Part shown: one piece after another, positions 1 to 5,992 of the stretch
Position numbering within the stretch: position 1 is the first letter of the stretch
Layout: each line of letters starts with the position of its first letter
Assembly (NCBI GenBank): GCA_964452575.1
Contig: CAYVMN010000150.1
Span: forward strand, 1 to 11,050
Length of the DNA stretch: 11,050 nucleotides
DNA from: CAYVMN01 sp964452575
Lineage (GTDB): Bacteria > Desulfobacterota > DSM-4660 > Desulfatiglandales > Desulfatiglandaceae
Direction: 5' to 3'
Notes under the pieces: generated by a model
What the model was told of the DNA's origin: nothing
The model's input: the letters and a program-made list of their open reading frames with translations, nothing else
Database searches by the model: none
Position numbers and translations under genes: made by a program

Positions 1-1179
1 GCCTTCGTTTCCGGTGCCCTGGCCCAGGAAATCAAGGTGGGGACTCTTTTGGCACACACCGGTCCATTGAAGGAATTTGGTCCAGCCATTAAGAATGGGA
101 CCGAGCTCGCGGCCAAGCAGATGGCCGATGCCGGGTTTAAGATCAAACTGATTCATGAAGACAGTGAGACGTCTGCCATTCCGGCGACCAATGCGGCGAA
201 GAAGCTCGTGGAGATAGATCAGGTAGTGGGTATCATCGGCGCCCTCTCCAGTGGGGTAACCGTTCCGGTGGCCGAATCCGTGACGTGTCCCAAGGGGGTA
301 ATCCTGATCTCCCCAGCCTCCACATCACCCTTGCTCACGGTCTTGCCGTCTGACCAGAAAAGGGATTTCCTGTTTCGAACCTGCCCTTCCGATGCCCTTC
401 AGGGTGTGATCGCTGGAAAGCTGGGAGCCGCTTACAACAAGACGGCAGCTGTCCTTTACGTCAACAACCCTTACGGTCAGGGACTGGCAGAGCAATTCAA
501 GAGGTCTTTTGAAAAAAGGGGCGGCAAGGTCCTTGCGATGGTCCCGCACGACGAAAAGACCGCTGAATCTTATGCCCCAGAGCTGAGGAAGGCCCTCGAA
601 AAGAATCCCGACATCCTTTGTGCCTTTAGCTACCCCCAACATGCCACGATCTATCTCAAGGATGCCATCGAGATCTTCAAGTTCAAGAAGTTCTTGTTCT
701 GTGATGGTACCAAATCAGTGGACATCATCAAGGCCATTGGGGCCGAGAACCTGGAAGGACAAAAGGGGACAGCTCCGGGCACAGCCGGGGGAGAGCCCTT
801 TGTAATATTCAGCGCAGACTATAAGACCGAATACGGACAACTCCCGCCCCTGCCCTTTATCACCAATGGCTACGATGGGGCGGTGGTTATCGGCCTTGCT
901 GCCTATGCCGCCAAGGTCAAAGGCCTTCCATTGACATCCAAGAATATCAGGGATCACTTGCGATACGTTGCCAACCCGCCCGGGGAGATCATAAAACCGG
1001 GTGAATTCAAAAAGGCCTTTGCCCTGCTCAAGGAGGGCAAGGATATTAATTATGAAGGTGCGGCTGGATCCGTGGATTTCGACAAGAACGGGGATGTAAT
1101 CACACCAATCGAGGTATGGAAATATGCCGGCGGCAAGATCGTAACGGTCAGCATGGAGTACGATATTCCGGCGGAATAG
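1..1179 (+). CDS. ABC transporter periplasmic substrate-binding protein, branched-chain amino acid (LivJ/LivK) type; 5' end outside window
   Basis: The frame is open from base 1 to a TAG at 1177-1179, giving 392 visible residues. The first visible residues, AFVSGALA followed by QEIKVG, look like the end of a Sec signal peptide with a signal peptidase I site (A-L-A/Q). There is no lipobox cysteine, so the product should be a soluble periplasmic protein. The mature part matches the type I periplasmic-binding fold of the LivJ/Peripla_BP_6 family: an opening beta-strand with the ligand-loop motif GTLLAHTGPL, then KNGTELAAKQMADAG, then VVGIIGALSSGVTVPVAE and a segment ending in SPASTSP. Length is normal for the family. 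It faces the livGFHM operon tail to tail, and is probably its binding protein. Ligand specificity cannot be read from sequence; members bind leucine, isoleucine, valine, other amino acids, amides or aromatic acids. Confidence 0.93.
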   Translation, partial: AFVSGALAQEIKVGTLLAHTGPLKEFGPAIKNGTELAAKQMADAGFKIKLIHEDSETSAIPATNAAKKLVEIDQVVGIIGALSSGVTVPVAESVTCPKGVILISPASTSPLLTVLPSDQKRDFLFRTCPSDALQGVIAGKLGAAYNKTAAVLYVNNPYGQGLAEQFKRSFEKRGGKVLAMVPHDEKTAESYAPELRKALEKNPDILCAFSYPQHATIYLKDAIEIFKFKKFLFCDGTKSVDIIKAIGAENLEGQKGTAPGTAGGEPFVIFSADYKTEYGQLPPLPFITNGYDGAVVIGLAAYAAKVKGLPLTSKNIRDHLRYVANPPGEIIKPGEFKKAFALLKEGKDINYEGAAGSVDFDKNGDVITPIEVWKYAGGKIVTVSMEYDIPAE

Positions 1180-1191
1180 CGCATTGGGTAC

Positions 1192-1226
1192 AAAAAAAGG
1201 GTCGGCCTGAGGCGAACCCCTTTTTT
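1192..1226. terminator. Bidirectional intrinsic terminator between the binding-protein gene and livM
   Basis: An A7 tract (1192-1198) is followed by a GC-rich hairpin and a T6 tract (1221-1226). GGGTCG pairs with CG(A)ACCC and inner CC pairs with GG around a TGA loop, leaving one bulged base on each side. A-run and T-run on opposite sides give the hairpin a U-tail on both strands. It lies in the 61-bp gap between two convergent stop codons, the expected place for a shared terminator. Confidence 0.8.
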
Positions 1227-1240
1227 CCTGCAAAGCCCCC

Positions 1241-2209
1241 TTACTCTAGCAGTTTGGAAACCTTTCTTTCTTCTCCCAAGAGTCCTTGTGGCCTGTAGAT
1301 CAGGACGATCTCCAGGAGGATCCCGACAAGGAGGAACCGGATGTAGGGTGCCCTGGCCTTCAGGGTATAGGGAAGTAGATCAGTCATGAATTTCGTCCCT
1401 ATCCAGATCCCCCACACCACATAGGCCCCCAGGATGGCCCCCTTAGTGTTTCCACTTCCCCCGGCCATCAACATCACCCATATGATGAAAGTCCCATAGA
1501 GCGGAGTAAATACATCGGGAGAGATGGCCTTGGTATAGTGTGCATACAGGGCGCCTCCGATCCCCATGAGCATTGCACCAAAGACAAGGGACTGCATCTT
1601 GAAGCTGAATACATTCTTTCCGCTCATGGCAGCCGATACCTCATCCTCCCTGATAGCCCTCAATACCCTTCCCCAGGGTGAGCGGATAGCCTTTTCAATG
1701 GACAGGTAAACCAGTAGAATAATTATTCCTATTATGATCATGTAGAGGTAATTGTAGTCCCTTGCATCCACCAGGCCTTGTAAGGGTTGCGGTAGTCCCA
1801 TCAGCCCGCGTGGTCCATTGGCCAGCCAGCCTTCATTGTTGAAGATTAGTCTGAACGTCTCGGCTATCCCCAGCGTGGCAATGGCCAGATAATCCTCTCC
1901 CAGCCTGAGGGTTGGGATACCGATAAGCAAGGCCACGATCCCGCAAGCGACGGCTGCCCCTAAGACTCCAACCAAAAATGGAAGGTCGAGCCCAAAGATT
2001 TGGTGGACATAACGGGCGTAGATCCCGGTTGGCTCAGGGGTTGTGATAAGGGCAGATGCATAGGCCCCAATACAAAAAAAGCCGGCTATCCCTATGTTAA
2101 ATAGTCCCGTGTATCCCCATTGGATGTTGAGGCCCATGCAAAAGACTGCATATATCCCCGCCATGATGGCGAATGAAACCAGATATGCCAGGATTCCACC
2201 GATCTCCAT
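1241..2209 (-). CDS. livM: ABC transporter permease, LivM type (branched-chain amino acid family)
   Basis: This 322-residue, strongly hydrophobic protein of the BPD_transp_2 family is one of the two membrane subunits of a LivFGHM transporter. The N-terminal region has the family motif around GLFNIGIAGFFCIGAYASAL (residues 35-54). SPWGRVLRAIREDEVSAAMSG at about 177-197 is the cytoplasmic coupling loop that contacts the ATPases. The protein ends with the familiar YRPQGLLGE. The ATG at 2209 has a strong purine-rich ribosome site (GGAGAGAGAGG) just upstream, inside the end of livH. The livH stop and livM start share one base (TAATG), indicating translational coupling. It is the last gene of the operon and runs into the terminator at 1192-1226. 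Length is normal for LivM. The substrate is inferred from family only. Confidence 0.93.
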   Translation of the reverse strand: MEIGGILAYLVSFAIMAGIYAVFCMGLNIQWGYTGLFNIGIAGFFCIGAYASALITTPEPTGIYARYVHQIFGLDLPFLVGVLGAAVACGIVALLIGIPTLRLGEDYLAIATLGIAETFRLIFNNEGWLANGPRGLMGLPQPLQGLVDARDYNYLYMIIIGIIILLVYLSIEKAIRSPWGRVLRAIREDEVSAAMSGKNVFSFKMQSLVFGAMLMGIGGALYAHYTKAISPDVFTPLYGTFIIWVMLMAGGSGNTKGAILGAYVVWGIWIGTKFMTDLLPYTLKARAPYIRFLLVGILLEIVLIYRPQGLLGEERKVSKLLE

Positions 2210-3123
2210 TATTTGCCTCTCTCTCCGAATATGCCTTTGGGCCTGAACAATAATATTAGTATCATAATTAAAAAGGCTACCGCTGGTTTATATGTGGGCG
2301 TCAGGAAGGCCGTCGACACCTGCTGGGCCACTCCGATCACCAACCCCCCGATCAAGGCACCATAGAGGTTACCTATGCTACCCAATATGGTAGCAGCGAA
2401 GAGGGGAATCAGGAAATTCCAGCCCATTGCAGGATGTACCTGCACATCAATCCCATAAAGGATTCCGCCTGCAGCTGCCAGCCCACCCCCTATTCCCCAC
2501 GTCCAGATGATAATCTGCTCGGTGTCTATGCCGGAGACGAGTGCCAACTGAATGTTATCTGATGTGGCCCTCATGGCCTTTCCCATCTTGGTCTTCTGCA
2601 GGAAGAGGTGAAGCGATGCCACAAGAAGGAATGCAATGACGAGGATGAGGATCTGATCTGGCCTGATCTTTATACCCAGCGGAAGCTCAAGGACTGGTCG
2701 CAATATTCCGGGTCTAAAGAATATATAATCTGAGCCCCAGAGGATGAGTATGATCATACGAATGATAAAGGAGGCCCCAAGGGAAGACATGGCCAGGATT
2801 ACGACCCCGCTCCCCTTGGCACGGAGCCTGCGATAAAGGATCCGATCTAACAGAATGGCCAGACAGCCCACTGCCGCCATGGAAAGGGGAAAGGCAATGA
2901 CCATGCGCCACCCGAAAGAGACCGCTCCAAATGTATTGTCCGGGATCCCTATCCAGGGAAAGACCCCAGTGACCATGAAGAGGGCAAGGTAGGCGCCAGC
3001 TGACATGAGGTCTCCATGGGCGAAATTTGCAAACCGAACGATACCGTAGACCAGACTGAGACCGATTGCACCCAGAGAAATGATGCTGCCAAGCACGATA
3101 CCATAGATGATAAGCTCCGCCAT
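2209..3123 (-). CDS. livH: ABC transporter permease, LivH type (branched-chain amino acid family)
   Basis: This 304-residue inner-membrane protein is the second permease of the transporter. Recognisable family segments are GIVRFANFAHGDLMSAGAYLA near residues 27-47, the coupling loop KMGKAMRATSDNIQLALVSG at about 179-198, and the late glycine-rich membrane stretch AATILGSIGNLYGALIGGLV (about 243-262). The C-terminus is RPKGIFGERGK. Its ATG lies two bases after the livF stop (TAAGGATG), with GGGG about nine bases upstream as a modest ribosome site, so translation is probably coupled to livF. The stop codon overlaps the livM start by one base. Nothing appears truncated. Confidence 0.93.
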   Translation of the reverse strand: MAELIIYGIVLGSIISLGAIGLSLVYGIVRFANFAHGDLMSAGAYLALFMVTGVFPWIGIPDNTFGAVSFGWRMVIAFPLSMAAVGCLAILLDRILYRRLRAKGSGVVILAMSSLGASFIIRMIILILWGSDYIFFRPGILRPVLELPLGIKIRPDQILILVIAFLLVASLHLFLQKTKMGKAMRATSDNIQLALVSGIDTEQIIIWTWGIGGGLAAAGGILYGIDVQVHPAMGWNFLIPLFAATILGSIGNLYGALIGGLVIGVAQQVSTAFLTPTYKPAVAFLIMILILLFRPKGIFGERGK

Positions 3124-3125
3124 CC

Positions 3126-3830
3126 TTATTTCCCCAGGTAGAGCCGACCCACCTCTTGGTTATGCAACAGGGACTCCCCATCGTCATCCAGGACGTTTCT
3201 GCCCATGGCCAGGACATATCCGTAATGGGCCATTTTCAGGGCCTGCCTGGCGTTTTGCTCAACGATGATAATGGCCACACCGCTGGCATTTATTTCTCCT
3301 ATCTTTTCAAAGATGCTTGAAACAAGAACTGGCGCCAGTCCGGCCGACGGTTCATCCAATAGGAGGACCTCGGGATTCAGCATAAGTGCCCTGCCCATGG
3401 CAACCATCTGCCTCTGTCCGCCTGAGAGCTGGCCCGCCTTCTGCCTCTTTCTCTCTCTCAGGACCGGAAAGAGCTCATATATCTCTTCCAGTCTCTGGCT
3501 ATAGTCATCATCGCGGACAAAGGCCCCCATCTCCAGATTTTCAAGGATCGTCATCGATGGGAATATATTCTCTACCTGAGGGACATAACTTATGCCCTTT
3601 CTTACAATCTTGTCGGGCTTGAGACCTGTAATATCCTCGTCCTTCAGAGTTATAGTGCCTGCCCGGGGCCTCAGAATTCCGAATACCGTTTTTAGCAGGG
3701 TAGACTTTCCTGCCCCGTTTGGTCCAATTATGGAGATAATTTGTCCAGATTTCACCCTTATATAGACATGACGGAGGATGTCGATCTCGCTATATCCAGC
3801 TGTAATGTCTTCTGCCTTCAGGACAATCAT
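3126..3830 (-). CDS. livF: ABC transporter ATP-binding protein, LivF type
   Basis: This 234-residue cytoplasmic ATPase powers the transporter together with LivG. Visible motifs are Walker A GPNGAGKST (36-44), the Q-loop glutamine in YVPQVENIFP (about 85), signature LSGGQRQ (135-141) and Walker B VLLLDEP (155-161). The H-loop position carries Gln in IVEQNARQAL (about 192), as is usual in the LivF subfamily, which separates it from LivG. The C-terminus QEVGRLYLGK is a LivF ending. The start codon overlaps the livG stop (ATGA at 3827-3830), indicating coupling. Length fits the family (about 230-240 residues). Confidence 0.95.
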   Translation of the reverse strand: MIVLKAEDITAGYSEIDILRHVYIRVKSGQIISIIGPNGAGKSTLLKTVFGILRPRAGTITLKDEDITGLKPDKIVRKGISYVPQVENIFPSMTILENLEMGAFVRDDDYSQRLEEIYELFPVLRERKRQKAGQLSGGQRQMVAMGRALMLNPEVLLLDEPSAGLAPVLVSSIFEKIGEINASGVAIIIVEQNARQALKMAHYGYVLAMGRNVLDDDGESLLHNQEVGRLYLGK

Positions 3831-4588
3831 CGGTGTTGCCCACCCAGATAGGCCTCCAGGACCCTTTCATCCCTTCTGATCTCTTGAGGTGTCCCCTCTG
3901 CCAGTTTTCTCCCTTCGCTCATCACAATCACCGGGTTGCAAAGGTTCATCACCAGATCCATGTCGTGTTCAATCAGGAAAAAGGTGATATTTTTTTCCTC
4001 GCAGAGGGTCCTGATATTGGCAACTAGCTTCTTCATTAGTGTCGGATTGACTCCGGCCCCTGGCTCGTCTAACAGGACCATCTTGGGCTCGGCCATCATG
4101 CTCCTGGCCAGTTCCAGCAGTTTTTTCTGGCCTCCGGAGAGGGATCCTGCATATTCATCTTTCACATCTGATAGTTCAACAAATTCAAGCACCTCAAGGG
4201 CCTTTTCTTTGATGGCCTTCTCCTGTCTCCGAACCACCGCTCGTCTGAACCATGTGTTCCAGATCCTCTCCCCGATCTGCTGACCCGGCACAAGCATCAG
4301 GTTTTCCAAAACTGTCATCTGGGCAAATTCGCGTGTAATCTGGAAGGTCCGATAGATCTTTTTCTTGAATATCTGATGGGGAAGGAGACCCCCGATGTCC
4401 TGGCCCTGGAAGGTTATCTTGCCCCTGTCTGGCCTGTAATGTCCTGTGATTATATTGAATAGGGTAGTCTTACCAGCCCCATTGGGTCCGATAAGGCCTG
4501 TTATGGAGCCTTCTTCCACCCTGAGCGTGCAATCACACACCACCATAAGGCCACCAAAACCCTTATCCACTTGCCTTACTTCCAGCAT
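3827..4588 (-). CDS. livG: ABC transporter ATP-binding protein, LivG type
   Basis: From the ATG at 4588 this is a 253-residue ATPase, the usual LivG length. It has Walker A GPNGAGKTT (34-42), Q-loop TFQITREF (Q83), signature LSGGQKK (150-156), Walker B VLLDEPGAGVNP (171-182) and a canonical H-loop in LIEHDMDLVM (H208). The C-terminus is LEAYLGGQHR. The frame stays open to an ATG at 4684, but that start has no ribosome site, and the extra 32 residues would be read from the promoter region. The ATG at 4588 has AGAGGA about six bases upstream and begins at the conserved MLEVRQVDKGFGG. First gene of the livGFHM operon. Confidence 0.94.
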   Translation of the reverse strand: MLEVRQVDKGFGGLMVVCDCTLRVEEGSITGLIGPNGAGKTTLFNIITGHYRPDRGKITFQGQDIGGLLPHQIFKKKIYRTFQITREFAQMTVLENLMLVPGQQIGERIWNTWFRRAVVRRQEKAIKEKALEVLEFVELSDVKDEYAGSLSGGQKKLLELARSMMAEPKMVLLDEPGAGVNPTLMKKLVANIRTLCEEKNITFFLIEHDMDLVMNLCNPVIVMSEGRKLAEGTPQEIRRDERVLEAYLGGQHR

Positions 4589-4624
4589 AGGATCCTCTGA
4601 GGCTGCCAATTTTGGAATAAAAGA

Positions 4625-4653
4625 AGAATAGGAAAAAGCCACAGGCGTGTCAA
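4625..4653 (-). promoter_or_regulatory. Sigma-70-type promoter of the livGFHM operon
   Basis: On the minus strand a perfect -35 box TTGACA (4653-4648) is followed by exactly 17 bases and TATTCT (4630-4625), four of six matches to TATAAT. Transcription would begin around 4618, about 30 bases before the livG ATG at 4588, leaving room for the AGAGGA ribosome site. The promoter lies inside the upstream open extension of livG and argues against that longer start. No clear operator was seen. Confidence 0.72.
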
Positions 4654-4780
4654 GCATGCCCGGAATACTGCTCATCGGAGACACGCAATATCCCGGCCCA
4701 GCAGATGATGTAAGGTGCCAGGGACATCCAGTCTCGGCTATATCGGCATTCCCCCCTGGGGCAAGAACTGGGGCATATAG

Positions 4781-4861
4781 TATTTATGGAACAAGGGCGT
4801 AACCTCTCTCCCCATCAACCTGCTGGAAAACCCGAGGGTAAAAGAGGCCTACCTGGGATAG
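4781..4861 (+). pseudogene. Possible relic of a LivF/LivG-type ATPase C-terminus
   Basis: On the plus strand the frame ending with TAG at 4859-4861 reads INLLENPRVKEAYLG. LivF/LivG ATPases typically end in a segment like ENPxVxEAYLG; the livG in this window ends RRDERVLEAYLGG. The match covers about a dozen residues and is followed directly by a stop, as in the family. The frame is closed upstream by TAG at 4778-4780, and nothing ATPase-like is visible before that. It could be the last trace of a second, oppositely oriented ATPase gene, or a chance match. The rest of the gap (4654-4780) holds nothing else I can name. Confidence 0.35.
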
Positions 4862-4865
4862 CGGA

Positions 4866-5906
4866 CTAGACAGCGGCCATTATTTCCCTGAAGACCCCCA
4901 CGGCCCAATCCATGTCCTCCATGGTCAAGCCGTAATGGGTTACCATGCGAATCAGACCGCCATGGCCTACCAATAAACGGACACCCTTAGAGGCTGCACG
5001 TTCCACCAGTTGATTTGATGTTATGCGTTCGTCTGCGATCTCGAAAAAGACGATATTGGTCTTGATCATGTCCACCCGGGTCATGAGGCCCTCTATGCTG
5101 TCAATGCCCTCGGCCAGGCGGCGGGCCATGGCATGGTCTTCGGCAAGGCGGTCAACCATATTCTCCAGGGCGTAGATCCCTCCGGCGGCAATGATGCCTG
5201 CCTGGCGCATGCCACCCCCTAGCTGCTTTCGCATGCGGCGGGCCCGCGTAATAAACTCTCTTGAGCCACACACAAGAGACCCCACTGGCGCCCCCAGGCC
5301 TTTGGAGAGGCAAAAAGAGACGGAATCGCAGCCCCTGGCCAGTGCCTTTGGCTCCACTCCCTCGGCCAGGGCGGCATTGAAGATGCGCGCCCCATCCAGG
5401 TGAACAGCCAGAGTGAGGCGCCCGGCCAGATGCCAGATCCTTTCCATATAATCCAGGTTGAGCGGGCTCCCCCAGCAACGGTTGTGGGTGTTCTCAAGGC
5501 AGAGGAGCCGGCTTCTGGGGAAATGGGTATCGTCCGGCCGTATGGCGGCCTCTATATCATCCAGGTTCAAGGTGCCGTCAGGGTTGTTTCGTAGGGGATA
5601 GGGGTGGATTCCGCCGACGGCGGCGCTGCTTCCCGCCTCATATATAAAGATGTGGCTCTGATCTCCCAGGTATATCTCGTCCCCCCGCTGGCAATGTGTA
5701 AGGAGGGAGACTAGGTTGGCCATGGTCCCACTGGCCACATAGAGCGCCGCCTCTTTACCCATACGTTCTGCGGCCATTTCCTGGAGACGGTTGACTGATG
5801 GGTCCTCGCCAAAGACATCATCCCCCACCTCTGCCCGGGCCATGGCCTCGCGCATGGCCTCGCTGGGCATGGTAAAGGTATCGCTCCGCAGGTCTACTAT
5901 CCGCAA
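4866..5906 (-). CDS. ltaE: Low-specificity L-threonine aldolase (PLP enzyme)
   Basis: The enzyme cleaves L-threonine and L-allo-threonine to glycine and acetaldehyde (reversible), in the cytoplasm, with pyridoxal phosphate. From the TTG at 5906 the protein is 346 residues, normal for the fold-type I beta-eliminating-lyase family. Family landmarks are RIVDLRSDTFTMPSEAMREAM at the start, VGDDVFGEDPSVNRLQE (27-43), YVASGTMANL (56-65), GDQSHIFIYEAG (81-92; H85 should stack on PLP), HLDGARIFNA (169-178; D171 should contact the pyridine nitrogen) and SFCLSKGLGAPVGS (197-210; K202 the PLP lysine). The TTG start is chosen because GGGAGG lies about seven bases upstream and the protein then begins at the conserved MRIVDLRSD. 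The longer frame to 5972 would start on the TTG of the -35 box. It lies 86 bp after hpnN with its own promoter. Confidence 0.93.
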   Translation of the reverse strand: MRIVDLRSDTFTMPSEAMREAMARAEVGDDVFGEDPSVNRLQEMAAERMGKEAALYVASGTMANLVSLLTHCQRGDEIYLGDQSHIFIYEAGSSAAVGGIHPYPLRNNPDGTLNLDDIEAAIRPDDTHFPRSRLLCLENTHNRCWGSPLNLDYMERIWHLAGRLTLAVHLDGARIFNAALAEGVEPKALARGCDSVSFCLSKGLGAPVGSLVCGSREFITRARRMRKQLGGGMRQAGIIAAGGIYALENMVDRLAEDHAMARRLAEGIDSIEGLMTRVDMIKTNIVFFEIADERITSNQLVERAASKGVRLLVGHGGLIRMVTHYGLTMEDMDWAVGVFREIMAAV

Positions 5907-5943
5907 TCTGTTTCCTCCCGGAAAAGCAGGTCGTGTCCGAAGA

Positions 5944-5972
5944 ATACTACGGGAACGGGGTGCCTGTGTCAA
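5944..5972 (-). promoter_or_regulatory. Sigma-70-type promoter of the threonine aldolase gene
   Basis: On the minus strand TTGACA (5972-5967) is followed by a 17-base spacer and TAGTAT (5949-5944), four of six matches to TATAAT. The predicted RNA start is near 5937, leaving a leader of about 30 bases with GGGAGG before the TTG start at 5906. The box sits in the short gap after hpnN, so the aldolase gene can be expressed independently of hpnMN. Confidence 0.7.
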
Positions 5973-5992
5973 GGAGGGTGCGTTTCAGGCAC
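5960..5992. repeat. Inverted repeat GTGCCTG-N19-CAGGCAC beside the -35 box
   Basis: Perfect 7-bp arms lie at 5960-5966 and 5986-5992. On the minus strand the distal arm begins directly after the TTGACA box, and the proximal arm directly follows the hpnN stop codon. It could be an operator for the aldolase promoter or a weak hairpin after hpnN. There is no T-run, so it is not a standard terminator. Confidence 0.45.

Noticed and set aside
2714..3217. 167-codon minus-strand frame overlapping livH and livF
   Set aside because: Different frame from two well-supported genes on the same strand; composition (many W, H, S, G) is typical of a shadow frame.
4589..4684. Upstream ATG at 4684 as livG start
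   Set aside because: No ribosome site, adds 32 non-conserved residues, and the stretch contains the promoter; the ATG at 4588 has AGAGGA upstream and starts at the conserved sequence.
5907..5972. Upstream TTG at 5972 as threonine aldolase start
   Set aside because: This TTG is part of the TTGACA box, and the extra residues include the translated ribosome site; the TTG at 5906 fits the family start.
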